A DNA stretch of 64,000 nt from Anaerolineales bacterium. GTDB lineage: Bacteria; Chloroflexota; Anaerolineae; Anaerolineales; UBA4823. The stretch covers positions 21,045-85,044 of the forward strand of contig JAFGJM010000056.1 of NCBI GenBank assembly GCA_016929095.1, given 5' to 3'. Within the stretch, counting starts at the first letter, position 1; each line of letters begins with the position of its first letter. Of the stretch, positions 17,816 to 27,402 are shown one piece after another. Both the position numbers and the translations under genes were made by a program. The notes under the pieces were generated by a model. That model searched no databases. It had not been told where the DNA came from and saw only the letters and a program-made list of their open reading frames with translations.

Positions 17816-19528
17816 TCAACCCTCGCTTACCGTACTCAACCAGTCCAGTGTATCTTCCATCAGCGAGACGGATTGTCGCAGTGTGGCAGTGTCGAAGCCC
17901 AGCCGTCCGCCAGCCGCGGCGAATAATTGCGGTAACGTCACGGTGCCCCCCAGGGAAAGGGCGCGCCGGTATGCGGCGATCGCCTGCCCCTGGTCTTTGA
18001 CAGCATTACGCCACACCTGGGTTGCGCCCACCTGCGCCAGTCCATAATCCACATAATAGAATGGCACCTGGATGAGATGAAGCCGGCGCTGCCATCCGGT
18101 GACCATTTCATCATCCAGACCGCTCCAATCTTCGCCAACCATATAGCGCTTCCAGAGCTTTGCCCAGGCAGCATCGCATTGGGCGGGTTTAGAGGCTTCA
18201 ACATGGTTTTTATACGCCCAATGCTGGAAAGCGTCCACCACAGCCATGTATGGCCAGAAACGAATATCGCGTTTGAGATGTTCCTCGCGGGCGCGGGCTG
18301 CCTCGGCGGGGGTGTAAAAACCGGCATAATCGGTATCGTAATACCAATCACCGATGTATTCCATGGTCATAGCCGCCATCTCCATGAATTCGACCGGGAT
18401 CTGTAATTGCATGGCGTAGGGTAAATGAGCCGTCTCAAAAACATGGAAAGAGTGACCGCCTTCATGCAGCAAGGTCAATACATCGTCATGGATGCCAACA
18501 CAGTTCATAAAGATAAAGGGGCGTCTTACCGTCTGGAATTCGGTGCAATACCCGCTAGGCGCTTTGTTTTTACGATTGTCCAGGTCCAACAGCCTTTCTG
18601 CTTGCATAATCTTGAAATAATTTGCCAGTTGCGGGTCGATGTAATTGAATACACGGGTGGTTTTTTCCACCAATTCGTTTATGTTGCGGAAAGGGCGCAG
18701 CGGCGGGCGTTCCAGGGGATCGACTTCCAGATCCCAGGGACGCAGCGAATACAGTCCCAGTTGGCGGCGGCGTTTCTCATCGATGCGCCAGGAGGCTGGA
18801 ACGGCGACATTGGCGATAGACCGATTAAAAAGATGGCAATCTTGAGGCGTAAAATCATGCCGCAGCAATTGTTTCCACCGGTAGGTTGTATAATCCGGCA
18901 AGCCCAGATTAGCAGCCAATTTACCGCGCACCGCCATTAATTGCACCCATAGGTCATTAATGGCCTCTCGATCTTCCAATTGACGTTTTGCGGTAAGCTG
19001 CCAGGCTTCTTCTCTTTCGTCTCGGTTATGGCTTTGTTGGAGAAGAAAGAGTTTGGTGAGAGTGATTTCTTTCCCACGCCAGTTCACCGTTTGCGCGCCG
19101 ATGATTTGGTCGTAAATCGCAGAAAGTTTGATTTCCTCACTCAGCAAAGGTAGATTTGCCTCATGGTAAAGTTCAACTTCGGTGCGTATATTACGCAAAG
19201 GCGTTTCCATACCCAAAGGAACCATACCGCTTTCCAGAAGCTTGCGTTTTAATCGATAATCAGCGGCTGAAGCCAGGGGGTAGGTTTCATCGAGAAAGGT
19301 ATGAAATTGTTCTTGAGCGATCTCGTCGGTGGTGTCTACCGTAATGGCGACATATAAGCGCCAGTATGTTTCGTTGAGAAACTCTTTCAGGCGAGACCAT
19401 CCGGTCAGCCATTCACCTACGGTAGCGTTGGTGAGATTCCAGGAAATGAGTTCTTGAAAGTACGGTTTGATTTGCCCCCATTGCCATTGCATCGTCTGTA
19501 AGGCCGAATTTGGTGTTTGTATCTGCAT
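17816..19528 (-). CDS. M3-family oligoendopeptidase (PepF-like)
   Basis: A 570-residue zinc metallopeptidase of the thimet oligopeptidase/PepF clan. The zinc motif HEGGH is at residues 355-359 (LLHEGGHSFHVFE), with the third ligand expected in EFMEMAAMTMEYIGDWYY shortly after. The N-terminal helical half (LKEFLNETYWRLYVA, LSAIYDQIIGAQTV) is typical. It degrades short peptides in the cytoplasm. ATG 19528 is chosen for the GGGAGGGG ahead of it; the frame opens 45 bases upstream. It follows gatA with about 100 bases between on the same strand. Confidence 0.92.
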   Translation of the reverse strand: MQIQTPNSALQTMQWQWGQIKPYFQELISWNLTNATVGEWLTGWSRLKEFLNETYWRLYVAITVDTTDEIAQEQFHTFLDETYPLASAADYRLKRKLLESGMVPLGMETPLRNIRTEVELYHEANLPLLSEEIKLSAIYDQIIGAQTVNWRGKEITLTKLFLLQQSHNRDEREEAWQLTAKRQLEDREAINDLWVQLMAVRGKLAANLGLPDYTTYRWKQLLRHDFTPQDCHLFNRSIANVAVPASWRIDEKRRRQLGLYSLRPWDLEVDPLERPPLRPFRNINELVEKTTRVFNYIDPQLANYFKIMQAERLLDLDNRKNKAPSGYCTEFQTVRRPFIFMNCVGIHDDVLTLLHEGGHSFHVFETAHLPYAMQLQIPVEFMEMAAMTMEYIGDWYYDTDYAGFYTPAEAARAREEHLKRDIRFWPYMAVVDAFQHWAYKNHVEASKPAQCDAAWAKLWKRYMVGEDWSGLDDEMVTGWQRRLHLIQVPFYYVDYGLAQVGATQVWRNAVKDQGQAIAAYRRALSLGGTVTLPQLFAAAGGRLGFDTATLRQSVSLMEDTLDWLSTVSEG

Positions 19529-19630
19529 AGGCCCCTCCCTGTGAGACGATTGTGAGATTACTTTCGTCTTCAATGATTGGGTATTTTAGAATAATTTTTT
19601 CCATATCGCTCTCGTTAATGAAGCTCAGGT

Positions 19631-21127
19631 TTATTTTTGATTTAAAGAATTCTCGACTATCGGCGGCATGGTGTTGTGCCAATCGGTAACCTGCTGATAG
19701 GCATGACCGGCTTTGAAGAGGATGTCCTCTCTGAAATGCGGGCCCATCAATTGCATGCCAACCGGCAGCCCCTGGGTATCGAAGCCCACCGGGAATGTCA
19801 GTCCCGGAACGCCCGCCAGGTTGGCGGGCAGGGTAAAAATATCTTCCAGATACATCGCCAGCGGATCGTCGCTGTGTTGTCCAAAAGGAAAAGCCGTGGT
19901 GGGTGCAACCGGCGCGGCGATGACATCCACTTTTTCAAAGGCTTGCTCGAAATCTCTTTTGATCAGGGTGCGCACTTTTTGCGCCTGCCCGTAATAGGCG
20001 TCATAATAACCCGCCGAAAGGGCATATGTACCCAGCATGATACGGCGCTTGACTTCAGCGCCAAAGCGTTCCCCGCGCGTATGGCGGAAGATATCCCACA
20101 TATTCTGGGCGGCAGAACGTGGTCCGTAGCGGATGCCATCGAAACGCGCCAGGTTCGCGGAGGCTTCGGCGGGGGCGATCAAATAATAGACCGGCAAGGC
20201 GTATTCCGTGTGCGGCAGGCTGATTCTTTCAACACCCGCTCCCAATGATTGTAGTGTTTTTATCGCTTCCCGCACACCGGCTTCCACTTCCGGCTGGATG
20301 CCGGCGATGAAGTATTCATCGGGAATGCCGATGCGCAAACCAGCCAGATCGACTTCATCCAGGTTGGCCTGCGCCAGGGGGTAATCCATGCTGGTGGCAT
20401 CCTGTTCATCCTGCCCGGCGATCAGGCTGTAGATCAGCGCTACATCGGATACCAGGCGGGCAAAAGAGCCCACGCAATCCAGGGATGAACCATAGGCGAT
20501 CAACCCATAGCGGGAGACGCGCCCATAAGTGGGTTTAATACCCGATATTCCGCAAAAAGCGGCTGGCTGGCGGATGCTGCCGCCCGTGTCGCTGCCCAGG
20601 GCTGCCGGCGCCATGTACGCCGCTACGGCAGCGGCACTGCCGCCGCTGGAACCGCCCGGGACGCGTTCGGTATTCCACGGATTGTGGGTGGGACCGTACC
20701 CCGAATTCTCGGTAGAAGAGCCCATAGCGAATTCGTCGGTATTGGTTTTACCCAACACGATAACGCCAGACTCTAATAAGCGATCCACCGCCGTGGCATT
20801 GAACGGCGGGACGAAATTTTCCAAAATACGTGAACCGGCTGTGCATCGCAACCCAGCCACGCATAGTACATCTTTAATCGCCAGCGGTACACCCAACAAG
20901 GGCGGGATGTGGCTTTCCTCGTCCTTACGCCAGGCAGCCAGTTGGCGGTCGGCTTGATCTGCATGCGCCAGGGCTTGCTCTGCAGCCAGGGTAAGGAAAG
21001 CGTGCAGAGTCGGCTCAAGGCGTTCGATCTGCGCCAGGTAAGCCTGTACGGTTTCGCGGCTGGAGAAGTCGCCAGAACGCAAACCATGAACAAGCTGGCT
21101 CAAGGTCAGTCCGGTAATGTCACTCAT
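19631..21127 (-). CDS. gatA: Asp-tRNA(Asn)/Glu-tRNA(Gln) amidotransferase subunit A
   Basis: A 498-residue amidase-signature enzyme, the glutaminase subunit of the GatCAB transamidosome that converts misacylated Glu-tRNA(Gln) or Asp-tRNA(Asn). It has PPLLGVPLAIKDVLC with the catalytic Lys (about residue 80), the Gly-Ser-rich signature GGSSGGSAAAVAA (about 155) and GSDTGGSIRQPAAFCG with the catalytic cis-Ser/Ser pair (about 178). The family length of about 490 fits. gatC ends 19 bases upstream on the same strand; gatB is not in the window. Confidence 0.96.
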   Translation of the reverse strand: MSDITGLTLSQLVHGLRSGDFSSRETVQAYLAQIERLEPTLHAFLTLAAEQALAHADQADRQLAAWRKDEESHIPPLLGVPLAIKDVLCVAGLRCTAGSRILENFVPPFNATAVDRLLESGVIVLGKTNTDEFAMGSSTENSGYGPTHNPWNTERVPGGSSGGSAAAVAAYMAPAALGSDTGGSIRQPAAFCGISGIKPTYGRVSRYGLIAYGSSLDCVGSFARLVSDVALIYSLIAGQDEQDATSMDYPLAQANLDEVDLAGLRIGIPDEYFIAGIQPEVEAGVREAIKTLQSLGAGVERISLPHTEYALPVYYLIAPAEASANLARFDGIRYGPRSAAQNMWDIFRHTRGERFGAEVKRRIMLGTYALSAGYYDAYYGQAQKVRTLIKRDFEQAFEKVDVIAAPVAPTTAFPFGQHSDDPLAMYLEDIFTLPANLAGVPGLTFPVGFDTQGLPVGMQLMGPHFREDILFKAGHAYQQVTDWHNTMPPIVENSLNQK

Positions 21128-21146
21128 AAGTTATCGATAAGAGCGT

Positions 21147-21440
21147 TCAGTCCAAATCAAGGACAGGGGGAACGCAAAATTGGCCCGCCTCGACCTTCGG
21201 GGCATTGCTCAATAATGTTTGCACAGGTAACCCGGGGCGCGCCTCATCTGCGCGTAACACGCTGCGTTCCGGTAAAACGCTGGCGGTGGGGGCGATGCCC
21301 GTAGTATCCAGCGTCTGCAAGCGGGCGGCATACTCCAGGATGTCGGAAAGCTGTTCGCAAAATTTGGTTTTTTCCTGATCGGATAAAGTCAGGCGAGCCA
21401 GTTCGGCGATATGCTCCACCTGTGCAAGGGTTAAAGTCAT
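21147..21440 (-). CDS. gatC: Asp/Glu-tRNA amidotransferase subunit C
   Basis: A 97-residue GatC, the small subunit that stabilises GatA in GatCAB. The sequence follows the family: VEHIAELARLTLSDQEKTKF, then QLSDILEYAARLQTLDTTGIAPTASV, and a C-terminal PGLPVQTLLSNAPKVEAGQFCVPPVL that wraps around GatA in known structures. It is the first gene of a gatC-gatA operon. Confidence 0.95.
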   Translation of the reverse strand: MTLTLAQVEHIAELARLTLSDQEKTKFCEQLSDILEYAARLQTLDTTGIAPTASVLPERSVLRADEARPGLPVQTLLSNAPKVEAGQFCVPPVLDLD

Positions 21441-21861
21441 CCTGGGATTATATCACGGGCGGGGATGGGGAAGAAAGGGGAAAGATTTATGCTATTGGCG
21501 GTAAGCCATTTGCTTTTGATGGTGAATAGTGTGAAAGATACAACATTTCACAGTGGAATGCTGACGATTTATTTGCCGTAACTGCCTTAAATTCAGCCCA
21601 ATCTTTTTTTTCTGCGTGGATGTCATTCAATATTTATAAATATATAAACGCTGAATCACTGTCGGAGTAGAAATGCGATTAGTATTACTATTAATTCTTT
21701 CTTAATCCAACCGATGAATAAACGCCTTATATGATTATGATGGATTGCATTAAAATATGATCGTATGATCTTGTTCTTCGCTGTCTGCGCCCATCACGAA
21801 AATACAAAGATGTCTATATTGATCGGTTTTGTACCCTGGTTGGGAGTGCAATACAAACCTT
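21441..21861. other. Gene-free spacer
   Basis: Divergent promoter region between gatC and the plus-strand membrane protein. AT-rich; small overlapping frames on both strands here look like shadows. No repeat or hairpin that I would call. Confidence 0.5.
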
Positions 21862-22422
21862 ATGAAGAAGAATATTCTAGGAAAAATCTTCATTGCAATC
21901 ATTATCATAATTATAGCCAGCTTCGGCGGCGTTATACTCGGAAATATCATTACGCCTGATGCAGAGAGTGCTGCCCGAGAGAAAAAATGGGTCTCTTTGG
22001 GGATACCACCTGAAGCGGCGGTGAAGATTGCCGGTGAATCCGAGTGCGGTCAAACCTATGAAGTCGTTGTCCAATCCGCATCCGGAAAGAACTATATATT
22101 TTGTTCTTCAGAATGGAAACCATGGCAAAATGGAAGCGGTGGACCGTGGGAGTTGTACGCCTGCCAGGGAGATCCGCCCGCACAGTACAGCCCCTCTGTA
22201 AAAAACTTGCCATATCCAGTCAAAGATTGTGTTCTTAAATTCACCTCGGAATGGGCAATCGATGAGACAGTTTATTCGGTTTTGGAGGATGGCAGCGTAT
22301 GGAAATGGCATTTCACATATAGTATCGGTACGATCATCTCTTATTGGTTCGGCGGTTTGATTTTTGGTTTGATTGTGGGAATCATGATTTCAGTACGCGT
22401 TTGGCGGGGGAATGAGGTATGA
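21862..22422 (+). CDS. Unknown two-helix membrane protein
   Basis: A 186-residue protein with an N-terminal transmembrane helix (ILGKIFIAIIIIIIASFGGVILG), an extracytoplasmic region of about 120 residues with four or more cysteines (GESECGQTYEVVV, YIFCSSEWKPW, YACQGDPP, VKDCVLKF) that could pair as disulfides, and a C-terminal helix (ISYWFGGLIFGLIVGIMISV). ATG 21862 is chosen since upstream residues are not part of the helix pattern. I recognise no family. It lies 54 bases upstream of the expansin gene on the same strand, so cotranscription is possible. Confidence 0.65.
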   Translation: MKKNILGKIFIAIIIIIIASFGGVILGNIITPDAESAAREKKWVSLGIPPEAAVKIAGESECGQTYEVVVQSASGKNYIFCSSEWKPWQNGSGGPWELYACQGDPPAQYSPSVKNLPYPVKDCVLKFTSEWAIDETVYSVLEDGSVWKWHFTYSIGTIISYWFGGLIFGLIVGIMISVRVWRGNEV

Positions 22423-22476
22423 GCACCCCCGCGGTATTTTTGGATCATTTGTTGTAAAAAAGAATTGGGTTTTGTT

Positions 22477-23223
22477 ATGTATAGCATAAAATTTATTCGG
22501 AGAATAATTTCGCTATTGTTATGCGTGCTGGCAATCTCGTTATGGTCAAACTCGATGCCCATCTACAGTCGGGCGCTTGATAATCATGACGTCTGGTTGC
22601 CTGTGGCGATGAAATATAACACCAACCCGATCCACCAGGGGATCGCCACTTATTATTACGCCACGGGCGAAGGCGCCTGTATGTTCGACGCCTCGCCGGG
22701 TGACTTGATGGTGGCAGCCATGAATGCAGAGGAGTATGAAAATGCTTCTTATTGCGGCGCTTATGTGCATGTGATCGGTCCTTCAGGGGAGATTACAGTG
22801 CGCATTGTGGATCTGTGCCCGGAATGTAAAGCGGGACATCTGGATTTGAGTCAGCAAGCCTTTGCCCAGATTGCCGGCTTACCGCTGGGGCGGGTGGACA
22901 TCACCTGGCAGGTGATAAGCCCGGTATTGGCGGGGCCCATCGCCTACCATTTCAAAGACGGCAGCAACCAATGGTGGACGGCGGTGCAGGTGCGCAACCA
23001 TCGCAATCCGGTAGCTAAACTGGAATACCTGCGAGGCAGCGAATGGGTCAATGTGCCGCGCACGTCTTATAATTATTTTGTGCAAACCAACCCGGGGATG
23101 GGGACAGGTCCCTATACCTTCCGGGTGACCGATTGGTATGGTAATGTGCTCTCAGACAGCGGCATTCCGCACGTCGAGGAGGGCACGGTTAACGGGACTG
23201 GTCAGTTTCCGGTGGGTCCATAG
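22477..23223 (+). CDS. Bacterial expansin (EXLX1-like, DPBB plus CBM63)
   Basis: A 248-residue exported protein. After a signal peptide (about residues 7-31) and a short link with DVWLPVAMKY comes a double-psi beta-barrel domain (about 47-145): HQGIATYYYATGEGACMF, DLMVAAMNAEEYENASYCG, VRIVDLCPECKAGHLDLSQQAF with the key Asp. A CBM63-like beta-sandwich follows (about 150-240): YHFKDGSNQWWTAVQVRNHR, VAKLEYLRG, YNYFVQTNPGMGTGPYTFRVTD. The order, lengths and the WWTAVQVRNH signature match Bacillus subtilis EXLX1, which loosens cellulose/xylan walls without hydrolysis. The three aromatic residues expected for polysaccharide binding appear largely present. The start could be ATG 22477 or TTG 22465; the ribosome binding site is weak. 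Confidence 0.88.
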   Translation: MYSIKFIRRIISLLLCVLAISLWSNSMPIYSRALDNHDVWLPVAMKYNTNPIHQGIATYYYATGEGACMFDASPGDLMVAAMNAEEYENASYCGAYVHVIGPSGEITVRIVDLCPECKAGHLDLSQQAFAQIAGLPLGRVDITWQVISPVLAGPIAYHFKDGSNQWWTAVQVRNHRNPVAKLEYLRGSEWVNVPRTSYNYFVQTNPGMGTGPYTFRVTDWYGNVLSDSGIPHVEEGTVNGTGQFPVGP

Positions 23224-23416
23224 GGAGAGAAAAGAAAAACCGCAGTGAACACAGAGAACGCGGAGACGGAGGGGGGTTGGGGGGTGAAATTAGCGGATTA
23301 GAATTCATCATGTAGGGGCAGGTCATGACCTGCCTGGTCAGTCGAGGGGGAGTGGTAGAATTTATTCGATGGAGATAAAAGAAAAACCGCAGTGAACACA
23401 GAGAACGCGGAGACGG
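23224..23416. repeat. Two 46-bp direct repeats flanking a perfect palindrome
   Basis: The copies 23224-23269 and 23371-23416 (core GAAAAACCGCAGTGAACAC) differ at one position. Between them is GGCAGGTCATGACCTGCC (23317-23334), a perfect 18-base palindrome preceded by GTAGGG. A shorter copy of the direct repeat lies at 27197-27227 and a diverged one near 61471. No coding capacity. Confidence 0.85.
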
Positions 23417-23595
23417 TAGGAGCGGGGTGGGTTTGACTTCACCGGAAAATTCCAATCATATTTTATCGGACAATCCACTCATTCCCCGTGAATTATAAAA
23501 ATTTACATTATAAAAGGCGAATATGCCGTAGAATCACTGGTGATGCGTTTAACTTTCAAAGAAATAACCACTAATCGTGAAGATGGGAACTGTTC

Positions 23596-26067
23596 ATGAA
23601 AAACATCATCATAAAAGGTGCACGCCTGCATAACCTCAAAAATATAGATATCGCAATACCCAAAAATGAGCTTGTCGTCGCCACCGGCATCAGCGGATCA
23701 GGCAAATCCAGTCTGGTGTTCGATATCATTTTCGAAGAAGGGCGCAGGCAATACCTGCAGTCTTTAGGTATCCTTGCGGGAATTGAAGAAGAAGATAAAT
23801 TCGACAGCATATCAGGCATTGGCCCAACGATAGCCGTACAACAAAACATAATCCGTCAGAGCAGTCCTCGTTCCACTGTCGGTTCAAGGACCAATATATT
23901 GAATATGCTGGCTGTGCTTTTTGCGGGGGAAGGACGAATAGCCTGCTCTTACTGTGGGACACCCGTAGGCGATGATCTGACCTGTGGAAAATGCGGGAAT
24001 ATCGAAGAACGCTTTCCGGCAAGCTATTTTTCTTATAATAATCCGAACGGCATGTGCATAAAGTGTTCCGGGCGGGGAGCGTATTTTGAAATCGACATGC
24101 AAAAACTGGTTCCGGAGGACAGCACCACGCTTCAGCAGGTTTTGGACGCTGTTGGATTAACGCCCGGTTATATGCGGTTATTTCAAAGGCATTATTTTAA
24201 TTATCTGGCAACGCCTTTCTACGAAATACCCGATGAAGTTAAGGAAGAAATCATTTACGGTCATAATTTAAGCAAAAGCAGAGAAAAACAAAGCTCTTGC
24301 CTTACGAAAATCTTTCAGGGTCGTTTACACTGGCATGGCGAAGACACAAGCGGAATATACACATGGTCTGTTTGCTCCGAGTGCCATGGATACCGAATAG
24401 GCGAAGAAGCGCGTCGAGTCCTTTTAGCCGGCAAACATATCGGCGAACTGGGGAAGATGACCATCCATGAACTGCAGGCGTTTCTTGATGATTTGCCGGA
24501 GAAAGAAACATTGCTGCCATTTGGTCATAATCTACTCAAAGAGATTTTGCGCAAGACAAGTCAATTAATAAAGTCTCGGCTGGGCCACTTGTCGCTATAT
24601 AGAGAAATGCCCACTTTGAGCGGCGGAGAAATTCAACGGCTTTTTCTCAATTCTCATCTGGATTCCAGGATGGATTCCTTGATCTACATCCTGGACGAAC
24701 CCACGGTGGGATTGCATGAATCAGAAAAAACAGAACTTTTAAAATCGATCAACGATCTTAAGGAATTGGGGAATACGGTTATTGTCGTTGAGCATGACAG
24801 GAATGTCATTGAAATGGCGGAACATATTATCGATATAGGGCCAAAGGCGGGTATAGAAGGTGGTCAGGTCACATATCAGGGTGATCTAAAAGGTCTGCTG
24901 CAATGCAATGAATCGATAACCGGTCAGTATCTTTCCGGTAAAGCCATAATGCCCGTCCGGTCTCGTTGTCAAATCATTGGATTGAATGAACAAATAAATA
25001 AGAAGACGATTGATAAAGCAACGCCTTGTCTGACGATCAGGCATGCCAGGACGAATAATCTCAAGGATGTGACGGTATCCTTTCCCCTTGGCGTCCTTGT
25101 GGGAATAGCGGGTGTTTCCGGGAGCGGGAAAAGCTCTCTTGTGTCAGACACTCTGGTTCCTCTCCTGCGGGGTTATTTTCATGATCGATGGGAAAATGGC
25201 AGAACCGGTGTTGTCGAAAATGGGAATGATGACGAAGATGAATCAGATGAATCAATGGTTGTGGAGGCAATCTCCGATAAGTTGGAGGGCGTGGAGCATA
25301 TCTCGGGCTTTGCGGAAGTTTCGCAAGCTCCCATCGGCAGAAATATGAACTCAAACCCCGTAAGCTATATTGGCATCTGGGATAAAATACGCAAGGTCTT
25401 TGCTGCGCAAACGGAAGCTATTCAGCAAAATTTATCGGCGGGTCATTTTTCTTTCAACTCAAAAGGCGCGTGTTCGGTGTGCGGAGGCAGTGGCCGGGAA
25501 ACGCTATGGCTGGGGGGTAATCTAAAAATCGACACGATATGTAAGGAATGCCATGGTAAGCGGTTTAATGACGAGGCTTTGTCGGTCAGGTATAAAGATA
25601 AAAATATCTTCGATGTCCTTGAAATGAGTGTTTCGGAATCCGTTCGTTTCTTTGCAGATAAACCAGGGATAATATCCACGCTAAAAGTGATGGAACGGAT
25701 CGGCATGGGATACATCAAGCTGGGTCAACCCACGCCAACCCTGAGTGGAGGCGAAGCCCAAAGGGTAAAGCTGGCAAAGGAGATCGGCAAACGGCGAAAA
25801 GGCAATATCCTTTACGTGATGGATGAACCTACGACGGGTCTTAGTCTTTATGATACTGCCAAGCTTATCCAATTATTAGACGAACTTATAACCAAAGGAA
25901 ATTCAGTCATTGTCATCGAGCACGATCCGGTGGTTCTCTCTTCTTGCGACTATATCATCGAGTTGGGACCGGGAGGGGGCGTGGAAGGCGGCAGGCTGAT
26001 TGCGGAGGGTTCGCCGCAGGCATTGAAAGAAAACCAAAAATCAATAACAGGGAGGTATTTGCAGTGA
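23596..26067 (+). CDS. UvrA paralogue (ABC-type excinuclease A-like, UvrA2/drug-resistance type)
   Basis: An 823-residue protein of two UvrA-type ABC ATPase halves. Walker A motifs are GISGSGKSSLVFD (about residue 32) and GVSGSGKSSLVSD (about 511); signature motifs LSGGEIQRL and LSGGEAQRVKLA; Walker B regions ILDEPTVGLH and VMDEPTTGLS. Zinc-finger cysteines are visible (CSYCG...CGKCG, CIKCSGRG, CSECHGYR, CSVCGGSG, CKECHGKR). It is about 120 residues shorter than canonical UvrA (about 940), mainly because the UvrB-binding/insertion part is reduced, as in UvrA2/DrrC-type proteins linked to drug tolerance. Its stop overlaps the start of the next gene (GTGA), so translation is coupled. Confidence 0.88.
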   Translation: MKNIIIKGARLHNLKNIDIAIPKNELVVATGISGSGKSSLVFDIIFEEGRRQYLQSLGILAGIEEEDKFDSISGIGPTIAVQQNIIRQSSPRSTVGSRTNILNMLAVLFAGEGRIACSYCGTPVGDDLTCGKCGNIEERFPASYFSYNNPNGMCIKCSGRGAYFEIDMQKLVPEDSTTLQQVLDAVGLTPGYMRLFQRHYFNYLATPFYEIPDEVKEEIIYGHNLSKSREKQSSCLTKIFQGRLHWHGEDTSGIYTWSVCSECHGYRIGEEARRVLLAGKHIGELGKMTIHELQAFLDDLPEKETLLPFGHNLLKEILRKTSQLIKSRLGHLSLYREMPTLSGGEIQRLFLNSHLDSRMDSLIYILDEPTVGLHESEKTELLKSINDLKELGNTVIVVEHDRNVIEMAEHIIDIGPKAGIEGGQVTYQGDLKGLLQCNESITGQYLSGKAIMPVRSRCQIIGLNEQINKKTIDKATPCLTIRHARTNNLKDVTVSFPLGVLVGIAGVSGSGKSSLVSDTLVPLLRGYFHDRWENGRTGVVENGNDDEDESDESMVVEAISDKLEGVEHISGFAEVSQAPIGRNMNSNPVSYIGIWDKIRKVFAAQTEAIQQNLSAGHFSFNSKGACSVCGGSGRETLWLGGNLKIDTICKECHGKRFNDEALSVRYKDKNIFDVLEMSVSESVRFFADKPGIISTLKVMERIGMGYIKLGQPTPTLSGGEAQRVKLAKEIGKRRKGNILYVMDEPTTGLSLYDTAKLIQLLDELITKGNSVIVIEHDPVVLSSCDYIIELGPGGGVEGGRLIAEGSPQALKENQKSITGRYLQ

Positions 26068-27098
26068 AAAGAGATTATTGGCCGACAGAGGAATGGAGAA
26101 CTGCAGACCCGGCATCTGTCGGAATGGATCCAGGTAAGTTGTCAGATCTGGAGTTGATGGTAAAGTCTCAGTATCCCAATATTAATGGTATCGCTGTTGT
26201 AAGGAGTGGATATATCGTTTTTGAAAGATATTATCACGACCATGGTCCACTTGATACTCATAATGTTGCATCGGTGACGAAAAGTTTCATATCTGCCTTG
26301 ATCGGAATCGCCATCGATGCGAGATTGATTAAAAGTGTAGACCAGAAGGTCTTAAGCTTTTTCCCCGAATATGTTCTCGATGCCAGTGATATTCAGAAAC
26401 GTACCATCACAATACGGCATCTTCTCACCATGACGGCGCCGATTGCGTGGAAAAAAGAGGATACGACGGGATATGAGCCGCTGGACAGATTGCGAAGGCA
26501 GCGGAATTGGGTGATGTTTATTATTAATATATTGGGCCGGAATGGGCAAACCGGACGATTCCAGTATAGCACCGTGGGCACCCACCTGTTATCAGCCATC
26601 ATCACCCATGCCACGGGGTTGTGCGCCCGTGAGTTTGCCAATGAGCGCTTATTCCGTCCTATTGGCATAAACGAAATCCCCGATCATGAAATGAAATCAT
26701 TCCTGTTGGATGATGTGTTCGGCAAAAATGTTTCCGGTTGGATTAAAGATCCACAAGGCTACACCACCGGCGGATGGGGGTTGACAATCACTGTTAGAGA
26801 TATGGCACGTTTTGGGTTTCTTTATCTGAATCGGGGTAAGTGGGAGGATAACCAGATAGTATCTAAAGGTTGGATCGATGAATCGACGGCGATGAATTCT
26901 AATAAATACGGCTACTTGTGGTGGCTCAGGGATGAGGGCGGCATCTTTTCATACTCTGCCTTAGGCGCCGGCGGCAATGTCATTTGCTGTATTCCCGGAA
27001 AAGACCTGGTCGTTGCCATTGCGTCCAAAGTAGTGATGAAGACGCGCGACCGATGGCCGCTTTTTGAGAAGTGCATTATTCCGGCTTTAATAGAGTGA
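26064..27098 (+). CDS. Serine beta-lactamase-fold (class C-like) hydrolase
   Basis: A 344-residue protein of the beta-lactamase/penicillin-binding family. The nucleophile motif S-V-T-K is at residues 70-73 (NVASVTKSFISALIGIAID); a YST triad sits near 160 (RFQYSTVGTHLLSAII) in place of Tyr-x-Asn; the third motif is not a clear KTG but lies near SALGAGGNV. No signal peptide is visible, so it is probably cytoplasmic, which argues for an esterase or D-aminopeptidase-type activity rather than a secreted lactamase. The GTG start is preceded by GGGAGG eight bases upstream and overlaps the UvrA-like stop by four bases; an upstream frame from 25944 is out of the frame of UvrA and not used. Confidence 0.82.
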   Translation: MKRDYWPTEEWRTADPASVGMDPGKLSDLELMVKSQYPNINGIAVVRSGYIVFERYYHDHGPLDTHNVASVTKSFISALIGIAIDARLIKSVDQKVLSFFPEYVLDASDIQKRTITIRHLLTMTAPIAWKKEDTTGYEPLDRLRRQRNWVMFIINILGRNGQTGRFQYSTVGTHLLSAIITHATGLCAREFANERLFRPIGINEIPDHEMKSFLLDDVFGKNVSGWIKDPQGYTTGGWGLTITVRDMARFGFLYLNRGKWEDNQIVSKGWIDESTAMNSNKYGYLWWLRDEGGIFSYSALGAGGNVICCIPGKDLVVAIASKVVMKTRDRWPLFEKCIIPALIE

Positions 27099-27196
27099 GT
27101 TTTTTTTCGGGCTATTCCATACCGACTATTTCATTTTACTGTTAGTGGTTGAGCATCCTGGTTGTCGCTTTCAGGGAGGCAGGGATTTTTAACGAC

Positions 27197-27227
27197 GATG
27201 AAAGAAAAACCGCAGAGAACGCAGAGA
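27197..27227. repeat. Short copy of the GAAAAACCGCAG repeat
   Basis: Carries GAAAGAAAAACCGCAGAGAACGCAG in shortened form, related to the 46-bp repeats at 23224-23416. It lies in the spacer before the methyltransferase gene at 27403. Confidence 0.7.
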
Positions 27228-27402
27228 TAGAGATGGGGTGGGGTATTGTATTGAGAAAATTTTTTACCATAGAATCAGATTAAACAATCTGCTAAACTAT
27301 AATATTAGATTAATATAGTATTTCAATAGATTGAGGAGAAAGTTTTTATTTCTTGCGAAAAACTCGTCTTGTCATAAGCAGCTATTCTCAAAGGTAAAGT
27401 TC

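Noticed and set aside
25944..26063. Upstream extension of the beta-lactamase-fold gene
   Set aside because: It lies inside the UvrA-like gene in another frame; the GTG at 26064 with GGGAGG explains the start.
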